DNA of 64,000 bases from Isoetes taiwanensis (taxonomy: Eukaryota; Streptophyta; Lycopodiopsida; Isoetales; Isoetaceae). Of this stretch, positions 43,446-55,908 are shown piece after piece (the stretch's first letter is position 1; every line of letters begins with the position of its first letter). The translations under genes and the position numbers were made by a program. The notes under the pieces were generated by a model that was not told the DNA's origin, did not search any database, and saw only the letters and a program-made list of their open reading frames with translations. The stretch spans positions 17,846,042 to 17,910,041 of the forward strand of contig JAJEKV010000008.1 in the NCBI GenBank assembly GCA_021234155.1. Direction: 5' to 3'.

Positions 43446-44131
43446 CAAAATTTTTTTATCCCTTCGGGGACCTTAGGGACCCCCTCCCCCCGTGACAAAA
43501 ATTTTAGAATTCAAACCAGAAAAAAACTAGAATTCATTTAAGGCTTTCATCACCTGTAGCTTTTGAATTTCATCACAATAAAACAAATAGAACATAAGTA
43601 AAAGTTACCATAAAGATAGAGCGGATTGATCCCATTATTCTGAAAGTCATAAAGTTCGCAACACCCACACAAACATTTTTCAACTGGAATTTAACAGCAG
43701 CCTTTGGCCTCCATGGATTCTTGTGGTGAGAAACCAAAATGGGAAACTTTTCTGCTTGTTAGCACAAGGATCTAGAAGCCTTGGAATTTGCTTAATAACT
43801 GCCTCAAAATCTAAAAATGCATGGTAATTTTTTGCAACCTTCATTCGGAATGAGCCATAAAACAATATCCAATAGCGCAATCCTGTATTAATCAGCTAGT
43901 AGGATGTGAAAGCCTACCAAACCCGGCCGAAAAATTGCTGTTTTAACATAGATAACGTAACCAAACATATCCATATCATACACTATCAAAAAGATCTCGG
44001 AGAGAGCTTTCCAACGCAATAAAAATCATCTCAAATAGAGCTCTGGATCAAAAGTTATGATAAGAAATGTGTTGCCGGCGGGGAAACTGCACTACATGCG
44101 CCCTTCAAGCCCTTCATGTGCCACACAAAAA
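43446..44131. other. No gene recognised
   Basis: AT-rich; contains C- and G-rich runs near 43470-43490. The short minus-strand frame at 43680-43880 has no domain. Confidence 0.3.
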
Positions 44132-44282
44132 GAGGGCTTTTGTTGTGAGCCATTGGTTGTTGACCATTATACACCACACGCACAAAAAGAGGGCTTTTGT
44201 TGTGAGCCATTGGTTGTTAACCATTATGCACCACACGCACAAAAAAAGGGCTTTTGTTGTGAGCCATTGGTTGTTGACCATT
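44132..44282. repeat. 57-bp tandem repeat, 2.7 copies
   Basis: The GGGCTTTTGTTGTGAGCCAT block starts at 44134, 44191 and 44248. The spacing of exactly 57 bp keeps two plus frames and one minus frame open through all copies (plus-frame unit KKEGFCCEPLVVDHY). Units differ by only a few bases, so expansion is recent. No protein family. Confidence 0.85.
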
Positions 44283-45919
44283 GGAAAAAAAAAGGCTAAA
44301 ATCAATGGCTGAGAAATGGTGCACTCTAGATGTACGCATTAGTACATCCATTTGAATACATCACGAAATCATAGGAAAACCTTAGTAAAAAGCGTACAAA
44401 AACACAAAAAAACCCCCTGTTATTATGCTACATATTTACTCGAAAGGGGAACGTTTTAGAAAAACATTGACTTAACATTAGAACGGAACAAATTAGACTG
44501 GAAACAACCAATATTTTAACGGTTTTGAGTTCCCTTTGCTTAAGGATAATTTTAGAATACAGAATGGCTTGTGTAAAACTGATACTCGTATATTATAATT
44601 AAATCCATACTATAGTTAAGCAATTGTTCCAAGCTGCCATAACATGGCAACTGGGTCGATTTACCTGCTAATCACCTGCACATGATTGCTTGAGCAGAAT
44701 TGCTGAGCTCTTTTCCATTTCGAAGGCAGAAGAAGAGACCCAGTTGCCATGTATAGGAAAGGTCACGTAAGTGATCTTCTCTGTAATGTGGAGGAAAGTT
44801 AGACAACTGTTCCGCACCACGTATTGCTATTCTACGATTGAAGTAGAGAAGTCCAAAGAAAAACAGAATGTTTGTAATTGTACTTTTCAAAAAAGAAAGT
44901 TTGCTAAAAAGTGCCATGCGGCATCTCATTAGAGTCCAATGTACTTCCCGGAAAAGAAAGTATGTTAAAAAGTTCCATGTGGCAGCATCTCATTAGAGCC
45001 CAAGGTAGAACGACACCTAACTGCCCTTTACGTACGTACGATGTAGGGCCTGTATGAATGTATCTATCACCTGCAATTGAAGTGTTTATCATCTTTTCTA
45101 TTCCTTAAATTTGAAAAGTCTTTGGGCTTTCACACGCAGAAGTTTTTGACATTTTGCAAGACCAAAAGCCTGCTTCGGCAGTAACAGTCTTCTTATGACC
45201 GTTAGATTTTGCTTCGCGAGGTAAACGTGGAACCATTTCACTTATTGGTAGCATACTAGGTTATCTGTATTTAAGGGGCAAATGTGATTTTTTTTTTTTT
45301 GGTTTTTTTTTTGGGGGCTCTTTGAGATAGACAAAGTCAAAGATCATAATTGTCTCATATATGTAGGCACTTTTTACATGCTTGATCCATTTCTAACATA
45401 TTGTATTTGAGCATCCTACACGTCTAGATATTGAACATCCTTACCCACAACAAGATCAGTAGTAAAGAGAAATTAATTTGGTAGCAAATTGCTATTAGAT
45501 TCAGACCAAAGACAATTAATTCAAAGGCAATAACTACAAGTAAGTCACGTGTAGTGCTGTAGAATATCATTCAAGAATGGAATGCATATGATATATGATG
45601 CATTCAGAACTTCAAAAACATTTCTCATAAAATAGCATGGCTAATAATGACTATGCTATATGTTTATGAATGCAAGGCTGCCTTCGCTTATAGATATTTT
45701 GTGGACAAAATGGTCAGAAATACGGCATAAAAGTAAAAGTAAGCCAATTATAGACATCCAAAGATGATTCAGTTTCATGATACCTCATTATGATGGAAGC
45801 ATATACATACACACCAAAATATTTGGCATAAAAATGTCCAGTATCTTTGTTTGCAAGTTGGGACTAGATAATGTAGCCTTTGCTAAATACTTTACTTTCA
45901 TGACTTCCTTATCATGGCA
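44283..45919. other. No gene recognised; small duplication
   Basis: AT-rich. An imperfect duplication at about 44893-44997 (AAAGTTTGCTAAAAAGTGCC and AAAGTATGTTAAAAAGTTCC, both followed by GCATCTCATTAGAG). T/G homopolymer runs at 45288-45317. Confidence 0.35.
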
Positions 45920-46697
45920 ATGGGGCCGCAACGCCTCAAGGCCCGCTGAAGGGAAAAGAGATCTCAATGGTTGGCTAGATGGAGTGCGCAGGAGCACAGG
46001 TGCATACATGTGCAAACAGAGGCAGATTGCCATAGCTTGAGGCAGTATCTTGACGCTTGCTTCCTCAGCAAGCTTTGGGATGCTAGTGCCCTTGAACAAG
46101 TCAAGACAACACACTACCAGCGCCACATAAATCCCACATTGGAACGCGGCCCACAATGCTACCTGCGTACCTACTTGCCCATGAAAAGGCGCAGACTCAT
46201 TGCCTTCATTCGGACAGGAGCACACCATCTTCGAATTGGGACGGGCAGATGGATCAGTGAGCCACGCCAGGACAGGCTCTGTCAATGCTGCCAAATGGGA
46301 GTCATTGAGGATGAATCTCATACCCTTCAAAGTTGCCTAGCATATGATTAAATCCGGACGCGCTATGCTGAGTTGGTCAGGCCTGGCCAGCCGCTACATG
46401 TGACATTGAGCATGGCTTCCGTACGGGTGCTGGGATCATACCTTCAGGAGGTTATGGACATGCGAGATCAGCTATGTCCTCGGGCACACACTTGACATGT
46501 ATATATACATTTATTTCATGATGATGTATACTTGTACAGTTTGACAGCGTTCTTATTACTGCCATGGTTTTTCCCTCGAAAACCCTTCGGGGCGGGGTTT
46601 TTTAACCCGGACAGTAATAAGTTTGTTGTGCTCCTTCTGGGTCCCATAGGCCGGTTGATCTCAGTGGACAATAAAAATCATTCTTTCTTTCTTTCCT
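45920..46697 (+). mobile_element. 5'-truncated LINE, simple-repeat tail
   Basis: The open frame 45971-46351 reads the terminal ORF2 region: SLRQYLDACFLSKLWDASAL, HINPTLERGPQCYLR, LIAFIRTGAHHLRIGTGRW, then CQCCQMGVIEDESHTLQSC, a C-C-H-C zinc motif. This is the cleanest copy of the domain in the window. 3' UTR blocks CCCTTCGGGGCGGGG at about 46579 and GGTCCCATAGGCC at about 46640; the tail is (TTTC)n ending about 46697. A possible target duplication, CTTCCTTRTCA, is weak. Confidence 0.85.
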
Positions 46698-47188
46698 TGT
46701 CAACTTGCTCACCCTCTACTTTACCTGCATAGGAAGATTGCTTTGGCAAAAATTCACTCTTTGTAAAGATTGTATATTTGATAAGACTTGACATTTTCTA
46801 ATACATGGTTCATACTAGATCCAACCTGTAAGAAATTGAATATACATTTGAAGTTGCTTGGATATTCTAAGCTATGCAAACTGTATTAGGTGCATCATGG
46901 CGTATCATGTAATGATTTTTTTATATGAATAATAGCATTAGCAAAGCTAGAGGTCATAACTCTTTGTATATAACAAGTTTTTTTTTTCCCCCACCAAGGA
47001 AGGAGGGATATGACCAGGATTCTTAGCGTCTTTTGTGAATGCATACCAGAGAAATCAGACCAACACTTTAAATTTACTTGGAAAGGTCTAGGCCATGTCA
47101 TTGTAGTAGCTCTTTATAAATAATTCGAATATACCTCCAATATAGATGGCACTTCCAAATACCTATAAAGATCTGTCTTCAATTAAAT
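46698..47188. other. No gene recognised
   Basis: AT-rich spacer between two LINEs. No motif. Confidence 0.3.
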
Positions 47189-47516
47189 GTAATATCGGAA
47201 AATCATAGCAGAAGTTGTTGAACACTCCTACATCCAGGATTGGGCGGTTAGGGTTCTGACGGCGAAACTTTGATCGGCGATATCTCTCTTATCTGGTGTC
47301 AGATTTTGGCGTGCTTAGGCTCTTTGGAAAGCTTGTTCCGAGCTCTTTCCGGTGGTGTATAGCATCAGCTGTTTTGCATGTGGTTTGTTGCCCCAAACAG
47401 CTGATTTCCGGACTGGTCCGGATGTCATGGCTCCTGCCAGACAGGCTGATGGGGGATCGATTGAGCCTCATGGCTTGGGGCTCCAGTAAAGGGGAAGGGC
47501 GCGGGTCTCGGCATGC

Positions 47517-48620
47517 ATGAAGAGGCGGGGGCTGGTGGCAGAGATGAGGGAGCTCTTGGAATCCCCTTCGGTTGAGAGGTATGTGGATTGCTCTTCCTCT
47601 CAATATAATTCTGAGACCCCAGTAGATTGTGTTTTGGAGACTCCGGTCTTGATCCCATCAAGCATGCCCCCTTTGGAAACTGGATCTGTGATGCCCTCTT
47701 CCCCTGTGCTTGGGAAGGGATCACTTGCTGGTGATGCACCCTCTTCTAGGGTGCATGTAGCTGATGTGCCTCCCGGGTGCCCCCGATACCTCTCATGATG
47801 CAGCGCAGCCCCAACTCCCCGGTGTACCGGGTGAGCAATGACACCGCTGTCGATCACTCAGTAGGGGTTTTCAGATTGGATCAAGCGCAAGGCTCGAGTG
47901 TAGGACTGCCCCAGGTTCAAGAGGCTCAAATTTGTGGAGGATCATCACTGCTGGACTCCCAGGCAGCTCTTCCAGAGACTCCATGGATAGATATTGATCA
48001 TACCGGCATATGTTCGACCATTGAGAATCTAGTTTCATTTTATGTGGTATTGGGCTACTTCACGGGTTACATATTGGACACGAGGAGGTTTAGCTCTTGG
48101 CTTGCTTGGACATCCGAGGCGGATTGGTTTGCCAGTGTCGGTCTCTTAAATTCCTACCAAATAATTTCTTCATAATCATGTTTGAGGTCGAAGTCTTCCG
48201 TCGGCAATTGGTTAGTCGAGGGGTGGATACTTTGGGTGAATCTTATGTGTTGTATCAATTATATACTCAGCAATGTCCACCGGTTCTTTGACAAATGTTA
48301 AAATCCCGTGTTGGTTCCAGATTCGTGATCTTCCTCCCGATTTGATGGTGCCCGACTTCTTGGTTTCTATGGCTAATGGCCCGGGTGTGTATTTGGCTCA
48401 TTCTATTGTGCGCGTGTCCCAAGATGCTGTGTTGCTCTGCTGCTTTGCCCAGGCCCCACTTCTCTTCCAAAGCGTAGTGGTCCCCAGCATTTTCTCTTCC
48501 GATTGAAGCTTTGAATGGCTCTGAGATCCGGGCGGATGTTTCCATCTATTGTGCTACCATCCGACCATGTTGATGATCCCGCCGTGGTTGTGATGTGTAG
48601 GGGCTAGCGTGCTTATGCAG
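47517..48620 (+). pseudogene. LINE-C ORF1 region, broken
   Basis: A Ser/Pro-rich N-terminal segment, then in shifting frames RQLVSRGVDTLGESYVLYQL and WFQIRDLPPDLMVPDFLVSM, which resembles the C-terminal half of DUF4283-type ORF1 proteins. A zinc-knuckle remnant may lie near 48590 (VVVMCRG before a stop), but I cannot read a full CCHC. Confidence 0.6.
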
Positions 48621-49104
48621 GGGGCCGGATTCCTCCTCGCTCTTGAGGCAATGTGATAGAGAACTGCCGCGGTGCAAAGGAGTGGAGTTGGACGAGGTGG
48701 TGTGGTTGGGAGAGGTGGTGTGGGACGCAGGCCGGGCAAGGCTTGTTTTGCTGCCCATTGGATGGCGAGGCTAGGGGGTGGTGGCTCGAGGGAGGGCCTG
48801 AGATGATTTGGTTGTGGCTAGGTCCGAGGACAGTGGTGTGGGTGGGCCGGTGATCCCGTGGGGATGTCCCATTGCTGTATGTGCCGAAAGCATGAGGTGG
48901 CCGGAGCAGCCCGTGGGAGGTAGAGACTAGTGCGCCCATGACTCTATGGAGGTGCACGGGGACTTCCAACACGTGTTGGAAGTGGGATCACGATAAGAGC
49001 TACTGTGGGTCACATTGCCGTGATTAATCCTCGCTCTAGATGATGACTCGCGGGAGGGGCTGATGGCCCGGTGGGTAGGCATGTGGGCTGGACACTTCTC
49101 CTGG

Positions 49105-49840
49105 GATGAATAGGTCGATCCTTAGTTGGAATGTGCGGGGGTGCGGTCCCCCTAGTAGTAAGAGGGCCCGCGTTTCTTTGGCACTTTGGCAATTAAGGCC
49201 CGATATTGTTTGCCTTCGAGAGCATAAGTATCTGCTAAAGTGATATGTCTAGGCTCATGAATATGGTTGGTTTAGGCAGTTTGCCTCTATTGCTTCTTCC
49301 TTTACGGGCGGACTAGTGGGGGTACTCTTATTGCTTGGAGGGATGGATGTGCAGGTCACGATCTGGCAGCGCAAACAGTTTGGCCTGGCGGGCAATAATT
49401 AAGTGGTTGGAGGGAGGGCAAGAGTGGGGATTGTTAATGTTTATGCCCCCTAATCAGCCTTCTCAAATGGGTGCTTTATGGGCCACAGCTCGTAATAAGT
49501 TACAGCCCTTGGTGGGTTGCGTCGCTTGGCTGTTGTTAGGGGACTTCAATATGGTAGAGCCCTTAGAGGATCGCCTGGTTCTCGGAACCCAAGTTGTGCA
49601 TGGATTTGAGAGGGACCGCGGTCTCGCTTTGTTGCAGGATTTGGCCTTGGTTGAGGTCCCCGGGGACTTGTCTTTCACCTATTGTAATAGGCGATTGGTG
49701 CTGGTCGGGCGATGCTAGGCATGATCGGTGTTATGCTTCCCATGCGACCGGATGGTGTGCCCCTTTTTGCCGAGTAACATTCTGCCTACCTCCATTTCTG
49801 ATCATTACCCTCGTGTTTTGTCCGGTCGAGTGCGCTTGCC
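49105..49840 (+). pseudogene. LINE-C ORF2 endonuclease, broken
   Basis: SILSWNVRGCG (about 49117), LRPDIVCLREHKYLL (Glu motif), a gap of frames, GIVNVYAPNQPSQMG, WLLLGDFNMVEPLEDR (Asp-Asn), and SISDHYPRVLSG with the terminal SDH at about 49796. The whole catalytic set is recognisable across at least three frames. Confidence 0.85.
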
Positions 49841-50394
49841 CTCGTTCCTCTAGGGCTGTTCCGCTTGAACACCCGTGCTTCCGGGATGCGGATTTCGCCC
49901 AAAGGCCGAGTTGTGGCTTGATACCTTTTCATCTCTGAAGGGTATGTCCGGTATGGTGACCGCCGGGCCGTGGTGAAGTGTTTTTCCAAGGTCTTTGGTA
50001 GGCAAAATGCGGTGCAACAGAGCCGCAGAGTTGCATGGTCTCTATCGTGAGTTGAGAGGATTCGGGCTTCTCCATGGCTTTAGGGAGAATGCGTTGTTGC
50101 AAAATTGTTGCTCCGAGCAGTTAAAGTGCTGGAGGCACGGTGAAGGCAGCCCTACCTGGTTGAAGGAGGGGACACAAGTTCGCTTGTTCTTCGAGAAAGC
50201 TAGGCAAAATGCGATATGCAAAGATCTATGGCGTCCCTTGCTTTGCCTGATGGCCGGACTTTGGAGGATCCCGCTGATTTGCAGAGGTATGTGCATGCCC
50301 ATTTCTCAGGGTTTTTCGCACAGCGCACTCTTCCCTATGAGCAGGAGATGCAGGAGCTTGTTTTGGGGGCGCAGTTGTAGCGCGAGCTTGGAGC

Positions 50395-51655
50395 AGAGCT
50401 TGGAGAGGATTTAGCGGCATGTATGTGCATGGCCAAGGATAAATGTCCCAGGCTGGATGGCATCCCCGTGGAGTTCTTTCAGACTTATTGGGAGTGGGCT
50501 GGTGAGTCTGTGTACCAGGTGTATCTTGAGTTGCTGCAGTCTTCTCAAATGGATAGGATCTTGAATACCGCATGCATTTCCTTGATTCCTAAGGTTAAGC
50601 AGCCTTCTACTATTAATGATTGAGGCCTATCTCCTTGTTGTCCTCTCAGTATAAGATTATTGCGAAAAGCCCCGCAGAGAAGTTGAAGCGGTGTTGACTT
50701 CTTCCATTAGTAAGGTGCCCCTGGTTTGTCCCCTCGGGAGGAACATTTTGACTAATGTTGCCGCAGCTTATGAGGGCCTTTATTGGGCCGAAAGAACAGA
50801 AGACATTGCCTATCTTGCTTGACTTTGCCAAAGCTACGATAGTGTCCGTTGGGAGTTCTTGTCCGCCATGATGTTAGCGTTGTCATGGTCCACGCTTTAC
50901 GTGTGAGAGATGTCATGAAGCCGCATAGATAGGTCACTGGCTACGGTGGTGTGCCAGGTGAACCCTCCTTTTTTCTCCTTAGGCGAGGGGTGCGTGGTGC
51001 CCTTTGGCTGTTTTTGTTTACGATTGTGGCGAGGCACCGGCTCAGTTGTTTTTGGCTGCAGCGGGAGGAGGGAGTGGTGGATGGGCTTGGATGCGGTGAT
51101 GGTAGCCAGAGAATTATTAACCAATTTGTCGATGACACTTTCCTCTTCTTTGGTGGCGCAGGGAGAGGAATTTAAGGAATGTGAAGGGTTTTGTTGATAC
51201 TTTCTCCTTGGGCCTCGTGCATTCTTTCCTAATTGGGGTAAGTGTCCGCATTATGGGCCCAAATGACTCCTCCCCCTTGTTTGCCTCTATTCCCTATTCC
51301 TTCCAGGTAATGTGTGTACTAAGTCAAGGTATTCCCTTTGGAGGGATGTTTCCATGGGGAGGGTGTGGGATGAGATTTTGCAGAGGTTGCGTAAACACCT
51401 CAATTGGTGGAAGGGTAGCAAGTTGTCCATAGGCGGTAGGGATCACTATTGCCAAGTCAAGTTACTTTGTAGCACTATGTGTATACAGAAAGATTCTGCG
51501 ATGCTAGCTTCGAGGGTAAGATACATGCTTTGGATAAGATTGTTCAAATTTTGTGTGGGGCGGGATGATGAAGGGGCAGTTGTTAAAGTGGCTTGGTGGA
51601 AGTGTCTCCGCCCCCGGGATGAGGGGCTTGGCCATTCTGGATTTAGCGCTGCATA
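50395..51655 (+). pseudogene. LINE-C ORF2 reverse transcriptase, broken
   Basis: KDKCPRLDGIPVEFFQTYWE (start of the palm), LNTACISLIPKVKQPSTIND, a stop-rich section over motif A, then NQFVDDTFLFF at about 51120 in the YxDD position (FVDD), followed by thumb text such as RLRKHLNWWKGSKLSIGGRD. Intact charged catalytic pair but no continuous frame. Confidence 0.8.
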
Positions 51656-52907
51656 GTAAGGTGTTGGTCTCCAAGTTTGTTTGGAGCATTCTGCAGGATG
51701 GAGCATCTTCTCCTGGTGCGGTGCTGTTGTTGCAGTCTCTTCGCCATTGTGTGGCGTTTGGGAAGCCGTCTGTGCATGTGGAGTTGCCCTGGGCATTGTT
51801 GTATGGTCTCCGGCCTTTCCCACATGCTTGGGATCATGTGCGTGTGCTCTTCCAGCTAGATTATGCCTCGGTTTATCACCATTCTTCTCCTTTCTTGTGG
51901 GTTCCTCTACCCCCCCAAGACTTGCCCCTTGGTCGCCACTTTGCATGCTCTGGACGCTAGACCCCGAGGGAGGCGAAATACTCACCTTTGGAGGATTGGT
52001 ATTGGGGTGGCCAGCTAGCTGCGGGAGTTCTTCGAGCTCACTTTCACCGAGGGGCAAAGTGGACCAGGCTATCCGGGAGCACGTATGGGGGTATTCCGCT
52101 ACATATACCTATAGTCCCTCAGGATGATGTGGTGGTGCAGGTTTGGAAGGTTCATCCGGATGTTGTGTCTTCTTGCTTTGTGCGGTCTTCTTACCAGGTG
52201 CTGGCTATTCATGACACACTACCCCCTTCAGGCAAGTGGTCTCTGCAGCTTTCGGGTTCTCGATGGCGGCTCGGTTTGACGGGACATGGAGCTCACTTCC
52301 CCAATCGGCGTTAGGGTGCTTCCGTGGCGCGTGGTGCAACATCAGACGGGGGTGAATGCCCTTGTGAGTCGGGCTTTAGGCCGGGTGTGAGCCCCATCTG
52401 CCCTTTGTTGTGGCCTTCATCGTGAGACTGATGAGCGCTATTCCGGTTTTATGCCTACCTGCGTGCTGCCCGGATTGGGTTAGGGCCGTGGTTTCAGAGA
52501 TTGACTAGCCGCCAGCTGTCGCCCATGTATCCTCGGTGTTTGGTCGCTTATGGCGGCAGCAAGCCTTGCATCCGTGGCGTTATTTTGGTTGGTGGGCTGA
52601 TTTGGAAGCGGGCGCTGTGGGATCTTTCGTGGGATTCAGCAACCCGCAGCCTCTCCGATTCCTCGACCAGGTACAAGCTTATTTCAAAGCTTTCGGGTGT
52701 TCCCGGAGTAGTAGAGCCGGAAGTTTGCCATTTGGCGACTTTTGGGTATTGTAGATGGTGATGGTCGGTCGTACGCCAAGAGCTGCAGCTTTTTCGGGAG
52801 TTTGTTGTGGGAGTGTCGAGGTATCACCGCCTTTGGGGCCCTTCCTCCCTCCTACACTTGCTTTGTAACATTACCATTCTTTTAATATATTGATGACACA
52901 GTTCTTC
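51656..52907 (+). pseudogene. LINE-C ORF2 C-terminal region
   Basis: The open text 51553-51960 (VSKFVWSILQDGASSPGAVL) and 51988-52314 resembles the post-RT region of L1-like proteins (VWKVHPDVVSSCFVRSSYQV is the region preceding zf-RVT). Large frames on the minus strand here (51446-52057) are shadows caused by GC-rich codons. Confidence 0.6.
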
Positions 52908-52934
52908 AAAAAAAAAAAAAAAAAAAGTAATATC

Positions 52935-53384
52935 CTAGAGTTTGGAGATAAAGGTGTCTTTTTATAAGGCTTTCTTGTGTGCCGTTCCTATGTGTTACTT
53001 CCTGATCGGAGTAGTTCTCACTGGCCCAACGACATTGCAATAACAAAGAATGCAACACCAATTCCACCAACACATCAGGTGGCATTGGCATAAAACATGG
53101 TGGTACCCAAACAATGCAATTTCCATCAACACATGAAATATAATTGCAAAGTATGTTTTAAAGATTTAATGAGAAAGTTAATTTGTCCCAACCGAGAGTT
53201 TGCTTAGTCCTAACCGGCTTTCTTGAAAACCAAAGGTTTTAACATAAGCCAATTTTCTCAAATTTTAATATGTTACAAACATGTAACACATTAATACCCC
53301 ACTCTTGATGTAAAATCACATGGAACGCCCACTGAAGGTGGGCAATTTTCTAGTCAAATAAGAAAAAAAAAATTTGGTTTGTTG
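52935..53384. other. No gene recognised
   Basis: AT-rich; GCCCACTGAAGGTGGGC at 53327-53343 is a short hairpin. Confidence 0.3.
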
Positions 53385-53625
53385 TTTGCGTATGCGTATG
53401 GTACGGTACATACTTTATAGATACAGTACAAGTACTTTTCAAAAAAAAGAAAAAAAGGGGATGTTTACGTACATATCGTACGTATTTTATGGTAGTATAC
53501 GTACCATATGCATACTTTAAACAACAACTTTGGACGTATGTTTGTACGTTAAACTAGCCCGCATACATTACCTCATATTATACGTTGCATATATTGTACA
53601 TGTACAGTACGGGAAGTACGATACT
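53385..53625. repeat. GTAC-palindrome cluster
   Basis: About a dozen GTAC tetranucleotides, several as TACGTA or CGTACG, in 240 bp, where random sequence gives about one. Many adjacent pieces are mutually complementary (GTACGTATTTTATGG, CCATATGCATACTTT), so the DNA could form cruciforms. No coding capacity. Confidence 0.6.
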
Positions 53626-54141
53626 ACATTGGTTGTGCCTTAGACTTGAATTTGCTAGCATGAGACATGAGTAACAAAGCCAAAGAATATTACTAATCCT
53701 ATAGCAAATAGATTTTAGAAGCTAAGCATAATCATAGGAATTGAGAATGCCAAGCTCATTATTGCTGTACACACGATGTGAATTTGGGTTAAAATAAACT
53801 TTTAAGATGCAATTGACAATTTGTTGTCTTTGCTGAAAGGGTGCATGCAATCACAGTGGATGTTTGTTCCACTCAATCCTATTTGACAAACAAGACAATG
53901 CAGATCTTTATGTCCAAAATCTATTCTAACATTTCTCCTTTGCAGATGCTCTTATTCTCTAGCAAAATAAATCTAAGCCACAAATTTTGGATTTCCAAAT
54001 CGCAAAAAAAGATTCGTTGCTTTGACCTACAAACATTAGTGCACCATGCACAAATATCTAAGCTTATACAGAGCAAAATATTTATATGAAGAGATCTAGT
54101 TCTATAAGTAGATATCTGGTTGCTCTGCACGTTCTAAATAT

Positions 54142-54497
54142 ATAAATCCAGTAATGCTATATTTATCTATTGCTGACAAAGAAATTCAATAAATGACGAC
54201 CATATAAAAGTTCATTAAGGAACTACTCAGCTATACACATGAATAATGATTACTTAAAAGGGTAGAAGAATCGTTTCGAACTTATAGTGCTTGTGTCAAA
54301 ATGATAATTTCCACAAGTAAGAAACATAAATCTAGTAATGCTATAGTATGTGGCTGATAAAGAATCTAATAAATGATGACCATGTAAAGATTCATTAAGG
54401 GCTACTCTGATATATACATGAATAGTGATCATTTAAAAGGTAAGAAGAATCATTTCGAGTGCTTGTGTCAAAATGATAATTGCCACAAGTACGAAAA
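54142..54497. repeat. 184-bp tandem duplication
   Basis: Copy 1 at 54142-54325, copy 2 at 54326-54497. Both run ATAAATC.AGTAATGCTATA, AATAAATGA.GACCAT.TAAA, GTGCTTGTGTCAAAATGATAA, CACAAGTA; they differ by small indels (about 12% by eye). Confidence 0.8.
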
Positions 54498-55908
54498 TCA
54501 CTCCAGGATACTGAAGAACTTTAGGCAGATAATTCAGAATTCTAGCACCCGCACTTGATCGTGACACAGAAGAGTTCTTCTTGGATTTATATTGATGGAG
54601 ATATCATTTGCTTTTGAAGGTATGGTCCCTTGAATTAAGCATTATAGACTAAGAATTGCACACAACCTGAATTGATGAAAATTACAAATAACTTAAGCTG
54701 ATGTAATATGCATCTACTATGAATTGCCCTTTGATGCCGAATAATGAGTTGCTTTCAAATCTTACAATATAAGAATCTATAGCTATGTAAAAGATCTGTT
54801 AGCATTCAAATCTAGACAAACAGGACTTCAGTTAGGCCGTAATTTTCTATGGGAGTAGAAGAAACAATTCAAAGCATAAATGCCATGAAGAAAAATACCT
54901 GCTTAAGTTCTATCATGGCTATGAATATAATATTCTGAGCTACTCACTTCTGCATTATCACATACAAACTACAAGTGACAAGTTACCTTGCAGACCACAA
55001 AAACTAGGAGAAGCTTAATGTCATTGCTAAATATATAGACTGGAACAGATTCTACATCATAAAAAGAGCATATCATTGGAACATCTGAAGAAGAATATGT
55101 AGCACGATAATAGAGGGTTCTAGGGGGATTTGATATTGATGCATAAATCACTATTCTTGAGACCATAGGCCATGCCTATTATTAAATCGACAGCACTGGA
55201 AGCAAGCATAAGCACAAGTACAAGGTGATTCCCTTGCCAATCCTCTACTTCTGTCTTCCTTCAAAACCATGTGCTCTATTCACACATCTATGGATAATAG
55301 TGGGCATAATATAAAGTTTTGAAAGCCAAATTAAATGGTATGACCTTCCCCATGAGTTAGTCACACTATAGTGTGGAAAAGAAACCACACACATAGTAAG
55401 AGAGCTATCAAAAATTTTGTGAACAGCATCTAGGCTTCCAAGCTCACAAAACCTATCTTTGAATTGCCCACAAAATCTTCAAATTCACCAGTATTATCTG
55501 CCAAGCAGGGTAAATATTTAAGGGCCCTAAATATTTTCCTATTAAAATTAAGGTTGGCCAAACCTATGAAATCAAAAGTTCATAAGTTTTTTCTCGGCAA
55601 AAAATTTGATAAAATATAGCCCTTTTCTTATCTTCCTACTTGGTTAAAATGTAAAATTTGCATGATATCAAATTCTTGTGTTGGTGAATTTTTCTTGGTT
55701 GGTAGCTAAAGTGCAACCATTTAACTTCAAATTCTAAGCACTCATTAGTACATGAATGACAACTAATTCAAATATGCTTCTATAAAAACGATAAAAAAAT
55801 GTTTAAAGTACAATTCATAAGGAACAAACAATACCATTTGAAGAAACACACATATTTAAGTTAGAGTCAAATGCATCCAAATGGCTAACTTATTGCGCAC
55901 AACCTTTT
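54498..55908. other. No gene recognised
   Basis: AT-rich; no ORF above background and no repeats that I could see. Confidence 0.3.

Larger units (their letters stand above)
47197..52926 (+). mobile_element. L1-like LINE (LINE-C) with poly(A)
   Basis: The order is leader, ORF1-like region, APE endonuclease, reverse transcriptase, C-terminal region, poly(A) of 19 A at 52908-52926. GTAATATC occurs immediately before (47189-47196) and after (52927-52934) and is a plausible short target duplication. GC content is clearly higher than the flanks. Coding is broken by many stops and frame changes, and the C-terminal zinc region is not clearly readable. Confidence 0.8.

Noticed and set aside
51446-52057. 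203-codon minus-strand ORF in LINE-C
   Set aside because: Longest minus frame in the area but a GC-driven shadow of the ORF2 C-terminal region; His/Pro-rich and without domain.
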